DNA from: Winogradskyella sp. MH6
GTDB taxonomy: Bacteria; Bacteroidota; Bacteroidia; Flavobacteriales; Flavobacteriaceae
Reading direction: 5' to 3'
NCBI RefSeq assembly: GCF_022810765.1
Contig: NZ_CP094494.1
Location: forward strand, 3,100,001 to 3,164,000
DNA length: 64,000 bases
The notes beneath the pieces were generated by a model. That model saw nothing but the letters and a program-made list of their open reading frames with translations. It had not been told where the DNA came from and ran no database searches. The translations under genes were made by a program, and so were the position numbers. Below, piece after piece: positions 1-9,598 of the stretch (position 1 is the stretch's first letter; each line of letters begins with the position of its first letter).

Positions 1-3000
1 TTTTATCAAATATATACCTGGTCGAAAACTGCTAACATCTATTCTAGTTGTTGAAGAAACACTTAAACTTTCATTTTCAACTCTTTTTTGTAAGATTAGT
101 TTGCCTGTTATATCATATATATAAAACCCTGTTAATTGATCACTTCCCGAAAGTTTAATATCAACAAATTCAGTAGCAGGATTAGGAAAAACGGAAAATT
201 CAAAATCAAGTTCTGTCCCATCAATTGGATCTTCTATCACTCCACCATCGTCAGTACAATTACTATCAACAAAGACTGTTACTGTATCTTCATCAAAATC
301 AAGTGCATTAAATACTGTAACAGTATATTCTGTCGTCTCAGTTGGTGATACTTGAATAGACTGTGTTGTTTCTCCTGTACTCCAAACGTATTCGTCACCA
401 CCGCTTGCTGTTAAAGTTACAACATCACCTAAACAAATTTCCTGATCTTCACCAGCATCTGCTTCTACTTCAGGAATGACGTTAACCGTTACTTGTTTTT
501 CATCATAGCAATCACCTATGTAACCCCTCACTTCGTAAGTTGTAGTTTGAGAAGGACTAACTGCTATATTTGGTTGGGTTGCTCCATTATTCCATTCGTA
601 AGTATTTGCACCTGATGCAGATAATGTAATGAAATCACCACTCATTATATCAACACTTTCTCCATTTAATATCACAACATCTGGATTAGGATTTACAAAA
701 ACTGTAACATCATCTGTATCTTCTTGTATACCTGAAGTAACTGTTACAGTATAGGTAGTTGTAGATAATGGACTAACAATTATACTTTGTGTTGTTTCTC
801 CTGTACTCCATAAATAACTGTCTCCTGAACTTGCTGTTAAAACAACTTCATAGGTATCATTTTCACAAACATTCTCGTCTTGTCCAGCAGACACAACTAA
901 AAGTTCTTCAACGGTTACAGTGACTTGTGCTTCTGTTGAACAAGTTGCTGTTGTACCAATAACAGTATATATTGTTGTTTCATTTGGTGATACATTAATT
1001 GTATTACTAGTTTCACCTGTACTCCATGCGTAAGTTGAGGCACCCGAAACAGTCAACTGAATACTTTCTCCTTCTACAATAGTTAAATCTTCGGTTATGT
1101 TTAGTGTAGGTGAATCATTAACAGTTACAGTTACAGAATCTGAATCTGAATTTCCAAAAGCATCTTCAACCGTTACCGTATATGTTGTTGTTGTATTAGG
1201 ACTTACAGTTATTTGAGCAGAAGTTTCACCTGTATTCCATGTATAACTTACACCGCCTGAAGCTGTTAATATCGTTTCTTCTCCGCTACAAATCTCTACA
1301 TCTTCGCCTGCATTAGCAATAAGTTCTGGAACCACAGTAACTGTAACTTCTCCGTTACTGGTACATCCATTTACCGAAGTAGATGTTACTGTATATGTGG
1401 TCGTTACAGATGGTGTTACTTCAATTGATTCTGTAGTTTCCCCTGTACTCCATAAATAATTATCACTACCACTAACAGTAAGCGTCGTTGTTTCTCCATC
1501 CATAATGGTCACATCATTACTAACAGTAATATTTGGAAATGGATTTACAAATACATTAACATCATCAGTACTTGAACAACCATTAGTTGTCACTTCTACT
1601 GAATATAACGTATCAGAAGTTGGAGCAACAGAAATAGAAGCTGTTGTCTCACCTGTACTCCATAAATATTCATTTCCTCCACTAGCAGTAAGTGTTACTG
1701 TATCTCCCTCACATATTGTTTGGTCGTCTCCTGCTTCAGCAATAGGCAGTTCATTAACCGTTACCGTTACTGTATCATCATCACTATTTCCTGAGTCATC
1801 AAAAGCAGTAACTGTATATGTGGTCGTAACTGTTGGACTAACTTCTATTGAAGCTGTAGTTTCCCCGTTACTCCATAAATAAGTTATTCCACCAGATGCT
1901 GAGAGCACAACGGACTCCCCTTGGCAAATAGTTTGATCCAGTCCTGCGTTCGCTTCGAACGCTTCTGGAAAAACCGTTATGACTGATGTATCAGAATATC
2001 CACCATCATTAGTGGTAAAAGTAATTATTACTTCACCTACTGTAACTGGAGTAACGATTCCACTCGCATCAACAGTTGCAATAGTTTCATCACTACTAGT
2101 CCATACTCCTGATTGGTCTGTTGCATCATTAGGTGTTATGGTAGCTGTTAATGCGATAGTATCTGGAATTAAAATTTCTGCAGTATCCGGAGTTACATCA
2201 ACACCTGTAACATTAATAACTGGAATAGGAGCTGTATTATCTACTTGGTTAAGATATTCTTCTAATAACGTATAACCTGAAGATTGTACTTGATTATGAA
2301 TAGTGGCATTACCTGTAATACCTCTTGAAATTAGATAAGCCTCTGGTATGTGAGGATTTGATATATAAAAATCAGTTGGTCTGGTATTATTCGCTGTTGG
2401 TATTTCAGCCAAAGTAATACTATATGTAACATCTTGAGATGTGTCTCCGTCAAATTCTGTAATGGCTTTATTTATTGCAGAAGCATCTAATACATCTCTA
2501 TCCTCTACAACTACACCGTTATCATCAATATATTTATATGCACCTACAAATGGTACTACTTCAGTTTTTAAATCTGACACAGGTTTAATGTTTAATGTAC
2601 TAGCATTATTGTATGAAAAAGGTGAGTCTACAAAACTTGTTGCAGGTAATTGTTCTATTCTTGGTTGAACAAAATCCGTCCACTCTGGATAATTTGTAGT
2701 TGGATCTATATAATTATCGCTATCATATATTTTACCATCTCTTGTACCATAATAAGCTAGATTTGATCTTTCGTTATTTCTACCACCTTTACTGTAATAA
2801 TTACCAACATGATTAAGTGTATAGGACCAATCATCAAGCCTAATTAGACGAGCAAACCAATTATGAGCAACATTATTAATAATATCCATTCTTACCGCAC
2901 CACCAATTTTACCAGGTACTCTATGTCCTACATTTACGAAAACATTATTTATAATTGTATGTTCTTCATGATGAGTATCATTTGGAGGGGAAGTATCTCC

Positions 3001-3645
3001 TAAAATGAGCCCCAAACCTGAATCATGAATCAAACAATTTTGTATTGTTTTCCCTGTTGTAAGTCCTTCCTCAGCCGCATTATTTGAAACCATACTAAAT
3101 GTAACTTCAGCTGCTTCTACGTGGCTGCCAGTTAAATGGTCAAATATTATATCATCACCACCTTGTGATTGCAAGCATCCACTTACATTTGCAGTTGATC
3201 TGAACTTAACATATCTAATAACGACATCATCTATACCTACTAAGAATATTTTACCACCAGTAATAGTGATATTACCTTGTGGTGCTGTTTGACCTGCAAT
3301 AGTGATACCATGAGCATAATAACCCGGATTACCATTATTACTCATGTATATATCGCTATTTAATTGAATCACACCGCTAACATCAAAAACGATTGTTCTA
3401 CTATTAATTCTATTAACATCATCCGTTAAAGCCCATCTTAAAGACCCTACTCCACTATCGTTTAAGTTTGTTACGTGTACAACCTCACCTCCTCTACCAC
3501 CTGTAGAGTAAGCTCCTGCACCCATAGCTGAAGGGAAAGCTAACTGCTGGGAATAAATGTTAGTATAAAAAAGGGATAAAAAAAGTAAAAAGAGAACATA
3601 GCATTCTTTTCTAACATGTAGGTTTTTCAAAATTTTCATTTTCAT
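1..3645 (-). CDS. Secreted pectate-lyase-like protein with Ig-like repeats and T9SS sorting tail (3' end beyond window)
   Basis: The frame is open from the ATG at 3645 to the window edge (1215 codons), so only the last few residues are missing. Order: signal peptide (about 1-34); right-handed beta-helix PL1-like domain (about 35-470) starting AFPSAMGAGAYSTGGRGGEV, with HRVPGKIGG near the usual RxPxxR position and closing SGYTLLEEYLN; BIG2-like Ig domain (about 475-555); eight tandem repeats of about 71 residues (about 565-1130) built on WSTGETTxSIxVSPTxTTTYTVTV; and a Por-secretion tail from FPNPATEF (1153) to GIYLIK. Family knowledge implies export by Sec, then T9SS, and attachment to or release from the cell surface. 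The substrate is unknown. The canonical PL1 arginine motif is only partly kept, so lyase activity is an inference. It is transcribed away from the polysaccharide cluster that begins at 4140. Confidence 0.9.
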   Translation of the reverse strand, partial: MKMKILKNLHVRKECYVLFLLFLSLFYTNIYSQQLAFPSAMGAGAYSTGGRGGEVVHVTNLNDSGVGSLRWALTDDVNRINSRTIVFDVSGVIQLNSDIYMSNNGNPGYYAHGITIAGQTAPQGNITITGGKIFLVGIDDVVIRYVKFRSTANVSGCLQSQGGDDIIFDHLTGSHVEAAEVTFSMVSNNAAEEGLTTGKTIQNCLIHDSGLGLILGDTSPPNDTHHEEHTIINNVFVNVGHRVPGKIGGAVRMDIINNVAHNWFARLIRLDDWSYTLNHVGNYYSKGGRNNERSNLAYYGTRDGKIYDSDNYIDPTTNYPEWTDFVQPRIEQLPATSFVDSPFSYNNASTLNIKPVSDLKTEVVPFVGAYKYIDDNGVVVEDRDVLDASAINKAITEFDGDTSQDVTYSITLAEIPTANNTRPTDFYISNPHIPEAYLISRGITGNATIHNQVQSSGYTLLEEYLNQVDNTAPIPVINVTGVDVTPDTAEILIPDTIALTATITPNDATDQSGVWTSSDETIATVDASGIVTPVTVGEVIITFTTNDGGYSDTSVITVFPEAFEANAGLDQTICQGESVVLSASGGITYLWSNGETTASIEVSPTVTTTYTVTAFDDSGNSDDDTVTVTVNELPIAEAGDDQTICEGDTVTLTASGGNEYLWSTGETTASISVAPTSDTLYSVEVTTNGCSSTDDVNVFVNPFPNITVSNDVTIMDGETTTLTVSGSDNYLWSTGETTESIEVTPSVTTTYTVTSTSVNGCTSNGEVTVTVVPELIANAGEDVEICSGEETILTASGGVSYTWNTGETSAQITVSPNTTTTYTVTVEDAFGNSDSDSVTVTVNDSPTLNITEDLTIVEGESIQLTVSGASTYAWSTGETSNTINVSPNETTIYTVIGTTATCSTEAQVTVTVEELLVVSAGQDENVCENDTYEVVLTASSGDSYLWSTGETTQSIIVSPLSTTTYTVTVTSGIQEDTDDVTVFVNPNPDVVILNGESVDIMSGDFITLSASGANTYEWNNGATQPNIAVSPSQTTTYEVRGYIGDCYDEKQVTVNVIPEVEADAGEDQEICLGDVVTLTASGGDEYVWSTGETTQSIQVSPTETTEYTVTVFNALDFDEDTVTVFVDSNCTDDGGVIEDPIDGTELDFEFSVFPNPATEFVDIKLSGSDQLTGFYIYDITGKLILQKRVENESLSVSSTTRIDVSSFRPGIYLIK
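340..1950 (-). repeat. Eight tandem Ig-like/PKD-type repeat modules within the lyase-like gene
   Basis: Period is about 214 bp (71 residues). Module starts are near 1945, 1720, 1510, 1300, 1080, 880, 650 and 445, reading leftwards. Two subtypes mostly alternate: an AGxDQxICxGE type with a Cys near its start, and an xxIMxGE type with no Cys at the start but one near its end. The DNA copies have diverged, so this is an old protein-level repeat rather than a recent tandem duplication. Confidence 0.85.
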
Positions 3646-4139
3646 TCTTCTATTAATCAATTATTCGGGGTAAACAATATTAATTATTTAAAATCTATTT
3701 CGGAGTCTAAATACATTAATATTCGATTAAAATCATTTTTTTGTAAGAAAACACTTTTAAAAATAACTATTATCCACAAAAACCTAATAAATACGTTTAA
3801 ATGCATGGTGTTGGACTACAAATAGTTAAATTTTAACTAATAGTAGTTTTTTCTTACATTTTTTTTTCTTACGTCGATAAAATTCGAAATTATAAAATAT
3901 CTAAAGGTTAACGACTAAGTGAATGTTATGATTATTAAAAAGTTATAACAAGTTTATTAACAATAAGGTAAGTATAAAAACTTGAGATAATGAATGACGA
4001 AAGTGAAGAACAACTTTACAATATCAAATTTGAACACCTATATCTTTTTGTACTTTGGACGTATTTTAATGTAAATTATCATATAAATTAATGAATATGT
4101 TAATCATTTTTTATTATTGTCACATATAACAATGCATAT
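3646..4139. other. Intergenic region between divergent lyase-like gene and polysaccharide cluster
   Basis: This 494 bp, very AT-rich stretch must hold the divergent promoters for the lyase-like gene and the polysaccharide cluster. I see no clean TAnnTTTG box; near-matches occur around 4040-4060. No convincing gene, RNA or hairpin is visible. A 33-codon ORF (3990-4091) is the only sizeable one and has nothing to support it. Confidence 0.5.
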
Positions 4140-5684
4140 ATGTCTAGAGTCTCCAAATCTTTGAAAAATGCAAAAGTCGGTGTGTTTTTTTTCACCGTAT
4201 CTATTTTTCTTCAATTTTTTTCTAGAAAGATTTTCTTAGATGAACTTGGTGATGACTTCATAGGCTTAGAATCGACGTTGAGAAGTATTTTAGGCTTTCT
4301 TAATTTAGCTGAACTAGGTATTGGAACTGCTATAGGCTTTACACTATACAAACCTCTTTTTGATAAAAATGAAAATGAAATAAATAAAATTATAGCATTA
4401 CTTGGCGTACTGTATAAAAAAATTGGATTAGCTATTCTAGCAGTTGGAGTAATTATTTCTCTTTTTTTTCCATTCATTTTTTCTGACACAAATTTTTCTC
4501 TACTACTTATATACTTTGTATTCTATACCTTAATGACCTCTACTCTATTAGCTTATTTTGTAAACTATCATGCAAGTTTGTTTGGTGCTGATCAAAAAGG
4601 ATACATTATACAAAAGTATTTTCAGAGTTTTAATATTATCCGTGTATTACTACAAGTAGTTATTGTATTGTATTATAAAAATTTCTACTTGTACATAATA
4701 TTAGAACTCTTATTCAGTATAATTTACAGCATTGCTTTAAGAAAAAAAATAAAACAAATTTATCCTTGGTTAATTATAAATTATAATGAGAAATCTTCAA
4801 TAATTAAAGAATACCCACAGATCATTAAAAAGATAAAGCAAGTATTCTTCCATAAAATGAGTCAATTTGTAAAAAATGGAACAGATAATCTTTTAATATA
4901 TGGGTTAATTAATCTTCAGAGTGTCGCAATGTTCGGAAACTATTTTTTGGTGTTTTCAAAATTAAATAGTCTTATTATGATGGCTTTTGCAGGAACAGGC
5001 TCTGCAGTTGGAAATCTTATAGCCGAAGACGATAACGAGAACATAAAAAAAGTATTTTGGGAATTAGTAACAATACAATTTTTTATTGCTGGTTTTTTTA
5101 GTTTAACAATCTATCACACTTTAGATAATCTTATTGTTTTATGGTTAGGGGAAAAATACGTACTTTCTCAACTCATCCTTATTCTATTTATTTCAAACTT
5201 TTTTGTTATGCAGATTAGTTCGACCATAGACCGTTTTAAAAATGCATATGGACTATATTCTGACGTATGGGCAGCTGTTTTTGAAGCAATTATCAATTTG
5301 GCCGTATCATTTATCTTAGGGAAAATTTATGGTATTGCTGGCATAATAATGGGTACTCTTTCTAGTATGTTTATAATTGCTGTACTTTGGAAACCCTATT
5401 TTTTGTTTAAACATGGTTTTAAAAAAAATGTTTTAACCTATTGGAAAGGGTTACTACCCATTCTATTTATTTTTGCATTATCTGCTTTTTCTGTGAACTT
5501 TTTGGTTGATAAGTTTTTTGTTTCCGATTCAAGCCTGAGTATAATTGATTGGATATTGCATTCAACAAAAATTACCATTTTGGTTCTTGTCATTTACGGA
5601 ACCTTGTTGTTTAGTTTTATTAAAAGTTTTCGAGTTTTTATTTACAGAGTTAAAAACTTAATAATGCAAAAAATAAGTCATTAA
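4140..5684 (+). CDS. Polysaccharide flippase, Wzx/MATE-like (lipopolysaccharide biosynthesis protein)
   Basis: This 514-residue protein is almost entirely hydrophobic segments (about 12-14 membrane helices), with the N-terminal pattern FSRKIFLDELGDDFIGLEST and the NLAELGIGTAIGFTLYKPL segment typical of Bacteroidetes Wzx-type flippases of the MOP superfamily. Its expected role is to move undecaprenyl-diphosphate-linked oligosaccharide across the inner membrane. It is the first gene of the plus-strand cluster, consistent with transfer of the glycan built by the downstream transferases. There is no Shine-Dalgarno sequence, as usual in this phylum. Substrate is unknown. Confidence 0.85.
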   Translation: MSRVSKSLKNAKVGVFFFTVSIFLQFFSRKIFLDELGDDFIGLESTLRSILGFLNLAELGIGTAIGFTLYKPLFDKNENEINKIIALLGVLYKKIGLAILAVGVIISLFFPFIFSDTNFSLLLIYFVFYTLMTSTLLAYFVNYHASLFGADQKGYIIQKYFQSFNIIRVLLQVVIVLYYKNFYLYIILELLFSIIYSIALRKKIKQIYPWLIINYNEKSSIIKEYPQIIKKIKQVFFHKMSQFVKNGTDNLLIYGLINLQSVAMFGNYFLVFSKLNSLIMMAFAGTGSAVGNLIAEDDNENIKKVFWELVTIQFFIAGFFSLTIYHTLDNLIVLWLGEKYVLSQLILILFISNFFVMQISSTIDRFKNAYGLYSDVWAAVFEAIINLAVSFILGKIYGIAGIIMGTLSSMFIIAVLWKPYFLFKHGFKKNVLTYWKGLLPILFIFALSAFSVNFLVDKFFVSDSSLSIIDWILHSTKITILVLVIYGTLLFSFIKSFRVFIYRVKNLIMQKISH

Positions 5685-5734
5685 TACAGTAAAAACCTAA
5701 TATATGGTCTTTATGATTTTCAAAATTAATTAAG

Positions 5735-6316
5735 ATGATAAAAAATAAAGCAGATTATATAGAATACTTAAATAGAGATAGAATTGCTTTAGAAGTAAAT
5801 AATGATTCCTTGTCTAGTAAAATAAAAAATCTTTTTTTTCCAAACCCAGTGTGGCGTTTTCAAAGATTAATGAGAAAACTAGAGTATTACACAAACTGTA
5901 AAAACAAAGGACTATACAAAATTTATATTCTATATCTTAAATATAAATATAGGTCAATTTCAATAAAACTTAATTTTTCTATTCCAATTAATATTTTTGG
6001 TCCAGGACTTTCAATAGTACATTACGGAACCATCATAATTAATTACACCACCAAGATAGGTGCTAACTGCAGAATGCATGCCTGTGTTAATATTGGTGCA
6101 TCAGGTGGAGAAATACAAGGTCCTATTTTAGGTGACAATGTATATATAGCACCAGGCGCTAAAATTTTTGGTAATATTAGAATACCCAATAATACTGCTA
6201 TTGGAGCTAATTCTGTAGTAAATAAATCTTTTGAAAAAGAGCATACAATTATTGCTGGTATACCTGCGAAAGAGCTGGGCAGCATCGATATAAAAAAACT
6301 AATTAGGCATGGGTAA
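5735..6316 (+). CDS. Serine acetyltransferase-like hexapeptide O-acetyltransferase
   Basis: At 193 residues this is shorter than a true CysE. The C-terminal half (about 90-180) is a left-handed beta-helix of hexapeptide repeats, with VHYGTIIINYTTKIGANCRM, GDNVYIAPGAKIFGNI and the closing IIAGIPAKEL characteristic of the CysE/serine acetyltransferase-like branch. In a polysaccharide cluster these usually acetylate a sugar with acetyl-CoA rather than make O-acetylserine; that assignment is from context. The last 8 bp overlap the next gene (ATG at 6309), which implies translational coupling. Confidence 0.8.
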   Translation: MIKNKADYIEYLNRDRIALEVNNDSLSSKIKNLFFPNPVWRFQRLMRKLEYYTNCKNKGLYKIYILYLKYKYRSISIKLNFSIPINIFGPGLSIVHYGTIIINYTTKIGANCRMHACVNIGASGGEIQGPILGDNVYIAPGAKIFGNIRIPNNTAIGANSVVNKSFEKEHTIIAGIPAKELGSIDIKKLIRHG

Positions 6317-7253
6317 AAATGACAAAAAGACCTTAAGAGGCAGAATTTCAAATTTTTATAGAAATTCAAATTTTGGATATAATCTAATGAGACCTTTTTA
6401 TAAAGTATATGAATTTGGCCTTAAACTTATACCTGATAAGGTTTTTATAAAATGGTATTTTAAAAGATATATGGGTTACTCCTTTGATCTTGACAACCCT
6501 AAAACATTAAATGAAAAAATAACTTGGTTAAAATTATATGACAGAACAGACCTACATACACTAGTTGCTGATAAATATACCGTTAGATCTTATATAGCAG
6601 ATAAAATTGGTGAAGAATATCTAATTCCTTTACTCTATCACACAAAGAATGCCTCAGATATAAAACCTGAAAATTTACCAGATTGTGATTTTATCATTAA
6701 AAACAACCATGACAGCGGTGGTTACTTAATTGTTAAAGACAAAGCTTCAGTAGATTGGCCAAAGGTACAGAAACAATTTAAGAGAAGTTTAAAAGAGAAT
6801 TTTTATTATTCAACAAGAGAATGGCAATATAAAAACATTGAACCAAGGATAATAGTAGAGGAACTATTATCAACAGAAAAAGGAGAAATACCCAATGACT
6901 ATAAATTTCATTGTTTTAATGGCAAATTAGCTTTTGTACATGTTGATATTGCTCGTTTTGGTGACCGAAGAAGAAATTTATATGATGCCAATTGGAATTT
7001 TATACCTTGTGTTTGGCAATATGATAATGGTGAGATGGAAGAAAAACCAGAGTTATTTGAAAAGATGAAAAGTCTAGCAGAAACTATAGCTAAGGACTTT
7101 ATCTATTCTAGAGTTGATTTTTATGCCGTGAAAGGGAAAATTTATTTTGGTGAAATTACATTTCACCACCACTCAGGTACACAAAAATTTAAAACCCCTG
7201 GGTGTGATCTTAAATTTGGAAAACTATTAAAATTAGGTATTGAAAATGAATAA
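6309..7253 (+). CDS. TupA-like ATP-grasp protein of the polysaccharide cluster
   Basis: This 314-residue protein fits the ATPgrasp_TupA family: the N-terminal YMGYSFDLDNPKTLNEKITW signature, then LVADKYTVRSYIADKIGEEYLIPLL, and a C-terminal ATP-grasp metal-binding stretch (DFYAVKGKIYFGEITFHHHSG). TupA of Bacillus takes part in teichuronopeptide synthesis by joining amino acids to a uronic acid polymer. In capsule loci these proteins probably form an amide or peptide link on the glycan, which would fit with asnB in the same cluster. The exact reaction is unknown. Confidence 0.8.
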   Translation: MGKNDKKTLRGRISNFYRNSNFGYNLMRPFYKVYEFGLKLIPDKVFIKWYFKRYMGYSFDLDNPKTLNEKITWLKLYDRTDLHTLVADKYTVRSYIADKIGEEYLIPLLYHTKNASDIKPENLPDCDFIIKNNHDSGGYLIVKDKASVDWPKVQKQFKRSLKENFYYSTREWQYKNIEPRIIVEELLSTEKGEIPNDYKFHCFNGKLAFVHVDIARFGDRRRNLYDANWNFIPCVWQYDNGEMEEKPELFEKMKSLAETIAKDFIYSRVDFYAVKGKIYFGEITFHHHSGTQKFKTPGCDLKFGKLLKLGIENE

Positions 7254-8328
7254 AAAAAAGATTAAAGTTTATTTTGTTTTACCAACATTATTTGCAGGAG
7301 GTGCTGAAAGAGTCATAACATTTATTTCTCAGAATATTTCAAAAGAAATATTTACTGTTAAACTTATAGTTATTGGTTTTGAAAAAGATTCTAAGTATAA
7401 CACAAATGAAATCACAACTATCTATCTAAATAAGAATAAAGTATCTGAATCTATCATTCCTTTATATAAAGTCTTAAAGAAGGAAAGTCCAGATATCGTT
7501 TTGAGCTCAATTTCTCATTTAAATTCTTTTATGGGATACATGTCGATATTTTTTAAGAATACAAAATTTATTGGCAGACAAGCTACTATAAATAAAGTTG
7601 CAAGAAAACACAAGGCTCAAAAGAATAAAATATTATCTATCATTCTGTCAAAAATTTTTAATTATGGCACAATAAAGCTGGATGTTATAATATGTCAATC
7701 TATGGACATGAAGGCTGATTTTTTAGAATCGTATAATTATGATGAGAAAAAAATAAAAGTAATTAATAATCCCTTAACCGACACGGATAAAGTAAAAACA
7801 ATTAGAAATAAAAATTCTATCAAAAAACTTATAACTGTAGGTCGTTTAAGTAAAATTAAAGGACAACTAAGACTACTAGACATTTTATCTAAATTAGATT
7901 TTCCTTTCAAATTTACAATTATTGGTTCAGGAAGTTATGAGGATAAGATTTATGCGAAAATAAAAGAACTGAATTTAGAAGATAAAATCAATCATATTAA
8001 GTATACTGATAAAGTCCTTGAGGAACTCATAAAGCACGATATGTTTTTACAAGGCTCTTATTCTGAAGGTTTCCCTAATGCATTATTGGAAAGTTGTGCT
8101 GTTGGTGTTCCTGTAATAGCCTTTAATGCTCCGGGCGGAACTAAAGAAATTATTGAAAATAATATTAATGGTTATATAGTAGAAAGCGAAGAAGATTATA
8201 TTAGTAAGCTAAAAGAAGACAAGATTTGGGATCCTAAAATTGTAAGAGATTCTGTTTACAAAAAATTTAATAGTGAAAAGATTTTAAAAAAATATGAAGA
8301 TCTTTTTATAGAGATCGCAAAAAGATAG
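7246..8328 (+). CDS. Glycosyltransferase family 4 protein
   Basis: A GT-B fold GT4 enzyme of about 360 residues. The N-terminal Rossmann half begins KVYFVLPTLFAGGAERVI; the donor-binding half has VGRLSKIKGQ and the acid/nucleotide region SYSEGFPNALLESCAVGVPVIAF. I use the ATG at 7246 rather than the in-frame TTG at 7240; it overlaps the upstream stop in an ATGAATAA arrangement, implying coupling. Donor and acceptor sugars cannot be read from the sequence. It is expected to act at the cytoplasmic face on the lipid-linked glycan. Confidence 0.85.
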   Translation: MNKKKIKVYFVLPTLFAGGAERVITFISQNISKEIFTVKLIVIGFEKDSKYNTNEITTIYLNKNKVSESIIPLYKVLKKESPDIVLSSISHLNSFMGYMSIFFKNTKFIGRQATINKVARKHKAQKNKILSIILSKIFNYGTIKLDVIICQSMDMKADFLESYNYDEKKIKVINNPLTDTDKVKTIRNKNSIKKLITVGRLSKIKGQLRLLDILSKLDFPFKFTIIGSGSYEDKIYAKIKELNLEDKINHIKYTDKVLEELIKHDMFLQGSYSEGFPNALLESCAVGVPVIAFNAPGGTKEIIENNINGYIVESEEDYISKLKEDKIWDPKIVRDSVYKKFNSEKILKKYEDLFIEIAKR

Positions 8329-8442
8329 CACATTTTCCGTTTAAACACAGAAAACCTACAATTATCGAGAAAATAAGTATAGTATATTAATTGTTGTTAT
8401 GTTTGGTACTAATATGCATAATATCAATAAGATATTTATTTT

Positions 8443-9594
8443 ATGACCCCAAATCAGAAAAAAAATATTACCATTCTAAGCATATCACTAGCTAGTGGTG
8501 GCGCAGAAAAAGTCATTAGCTTACTTTTAAAAGAACTAAGACATGACTATAATGTTACTTTAGTTTTATTCCATAAAGTTTTGCACTTCCCAGTTCCTGA
8601 GGGTGTAGAAATTTTTGCCATGAGCGATAAACATGCTGACAGACCTTTCTACAAGAAGTTTTGTGATTCTATTCGTTTTGTTTTCACCTATTATCGTTTC
8701 ATTAAAAAGAATAACATAGATATCTCAATTTCATTTTTAGCATTTCCAAACTTAATTAATGGTATTGTTGCGACTTTTAATAAAAACGTAAAAACGATTA
8801 TTAGTGAAAGAGGCTTTCCTTCAGACAATGTAACAAGTAAGCTATCCTTTTACATTTCTAAGATTTTCTACCCTATTTTGTATAATAAATGTGATAAATT
8901 GTTTTCCAATTCGGTGTATATCAATGAAGATTTAAAAGACAATTTTGGTATTAAAATTCCTATGGAAGTTATCTATAATCCAATAGAATTACCAAGCAAA
9001 ACAATACATCCTGAAAGCCTAAACAATAACACAAACAAGTTAAAGCTTATTACAGCAGGCACCATCAATAAGAGAAAAAATCAAATCATGGTCGTTAGAG
9101 CTATTAAGGAATCTAAGCTAGATTATGATTTTTCTATTCTTGGTGATGGAGATTTAAGAACTTATTTAACAGAAGAAATAGCTAAGTTTAAATTAGAAGA
9201 TCAAATTACACTCAAAGGAAGAGTAAAAAAAGTAAACGAGTACCTCATAGATAATGAATGTTTTGTACTTTCATCGTTTACAGAAGGTTTCCCAAACGCA
9301 TTAATAGAAGCCATGGCAATTGGTTTACCGAGTGTATCAACAAATTGTTTATCTGGCCCTTTAGAATTATTAAATGAAAACGACCCTATTAACATAAAAA
9401 ATGGCGAGTTTCATATTGGAAAATATGGTTTGTTGGTCAATAATGATGATCATATTGGGCTAAGTAAAGCTTTAGATTATTATCATCAAAATCCAGCTGA
9501 AAGAGAAAGATTTAGTCGTCTTAGCGTAGAACGTGCAAAAGCTTACGAACTAAAATCTATTTACAGCCAATTCAATCAATTTATTAAAAGCTAA
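8443..9594 (+). CDS. Glycosyltransferase family 4 protein
   Basis: 383 residues, GT-B fold. It has the same SLASGGAEKVISLLL N-terminal motif as the preceding GT4, TAGTINKRKNQ at the start of the donor domain, and SSFTEGFPNALIEAMAIGLPSVS as the GT4 EX7E-type region. It is separated from the previous gene by 114 bp of AT-rich DNA and sits only 4 bp before asnB, so it is probably cotranscribed with asnB. The two adjacent GT4 proteins are related but clearly divergent. Confidence 0.85.
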   Translation: MTPNQKKNITILSISLASGGAEKVISLLLKELRHDYNVTLVLFHKVLHFPVPEGVEIFAMSDKHADRPFYKKFCDSIRFVFTYYRFIKKNNIDISISFLAFPNLINGIVATFNKNVKTIISERGFPSDNVTSKLSFYISKIFYPILYNKCDKLFSNSVYINEDLKDNFGIKIPMEVIYNPIELPSKTIHPESLNNNTNKLKLITAGTINKRKNQIMVVRAIKESKLDYDFSILGDGDLRTYLTEEIAKFKLEDQITLKGRVKKVNEYLIDNECFVLSSFTEGFPNALIEAMAIGLPSVSTNCLSGPLELLNENDPINIKNGEFHIGKYGLLVNNDDHIGLSKALDYYHQNPAERERFSRLSVERAKAYELKSIYSQFNQFIKS

Positions 9595-9598
9595 GTAT

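Noticed and set aside
3990..4091. 33-codon ORF ahead of the polysaccharide cluster
   Set aside because: Composition is like non-coding AT-rich DNA, a second overlapping frame is equally open, and no start signal is seen.
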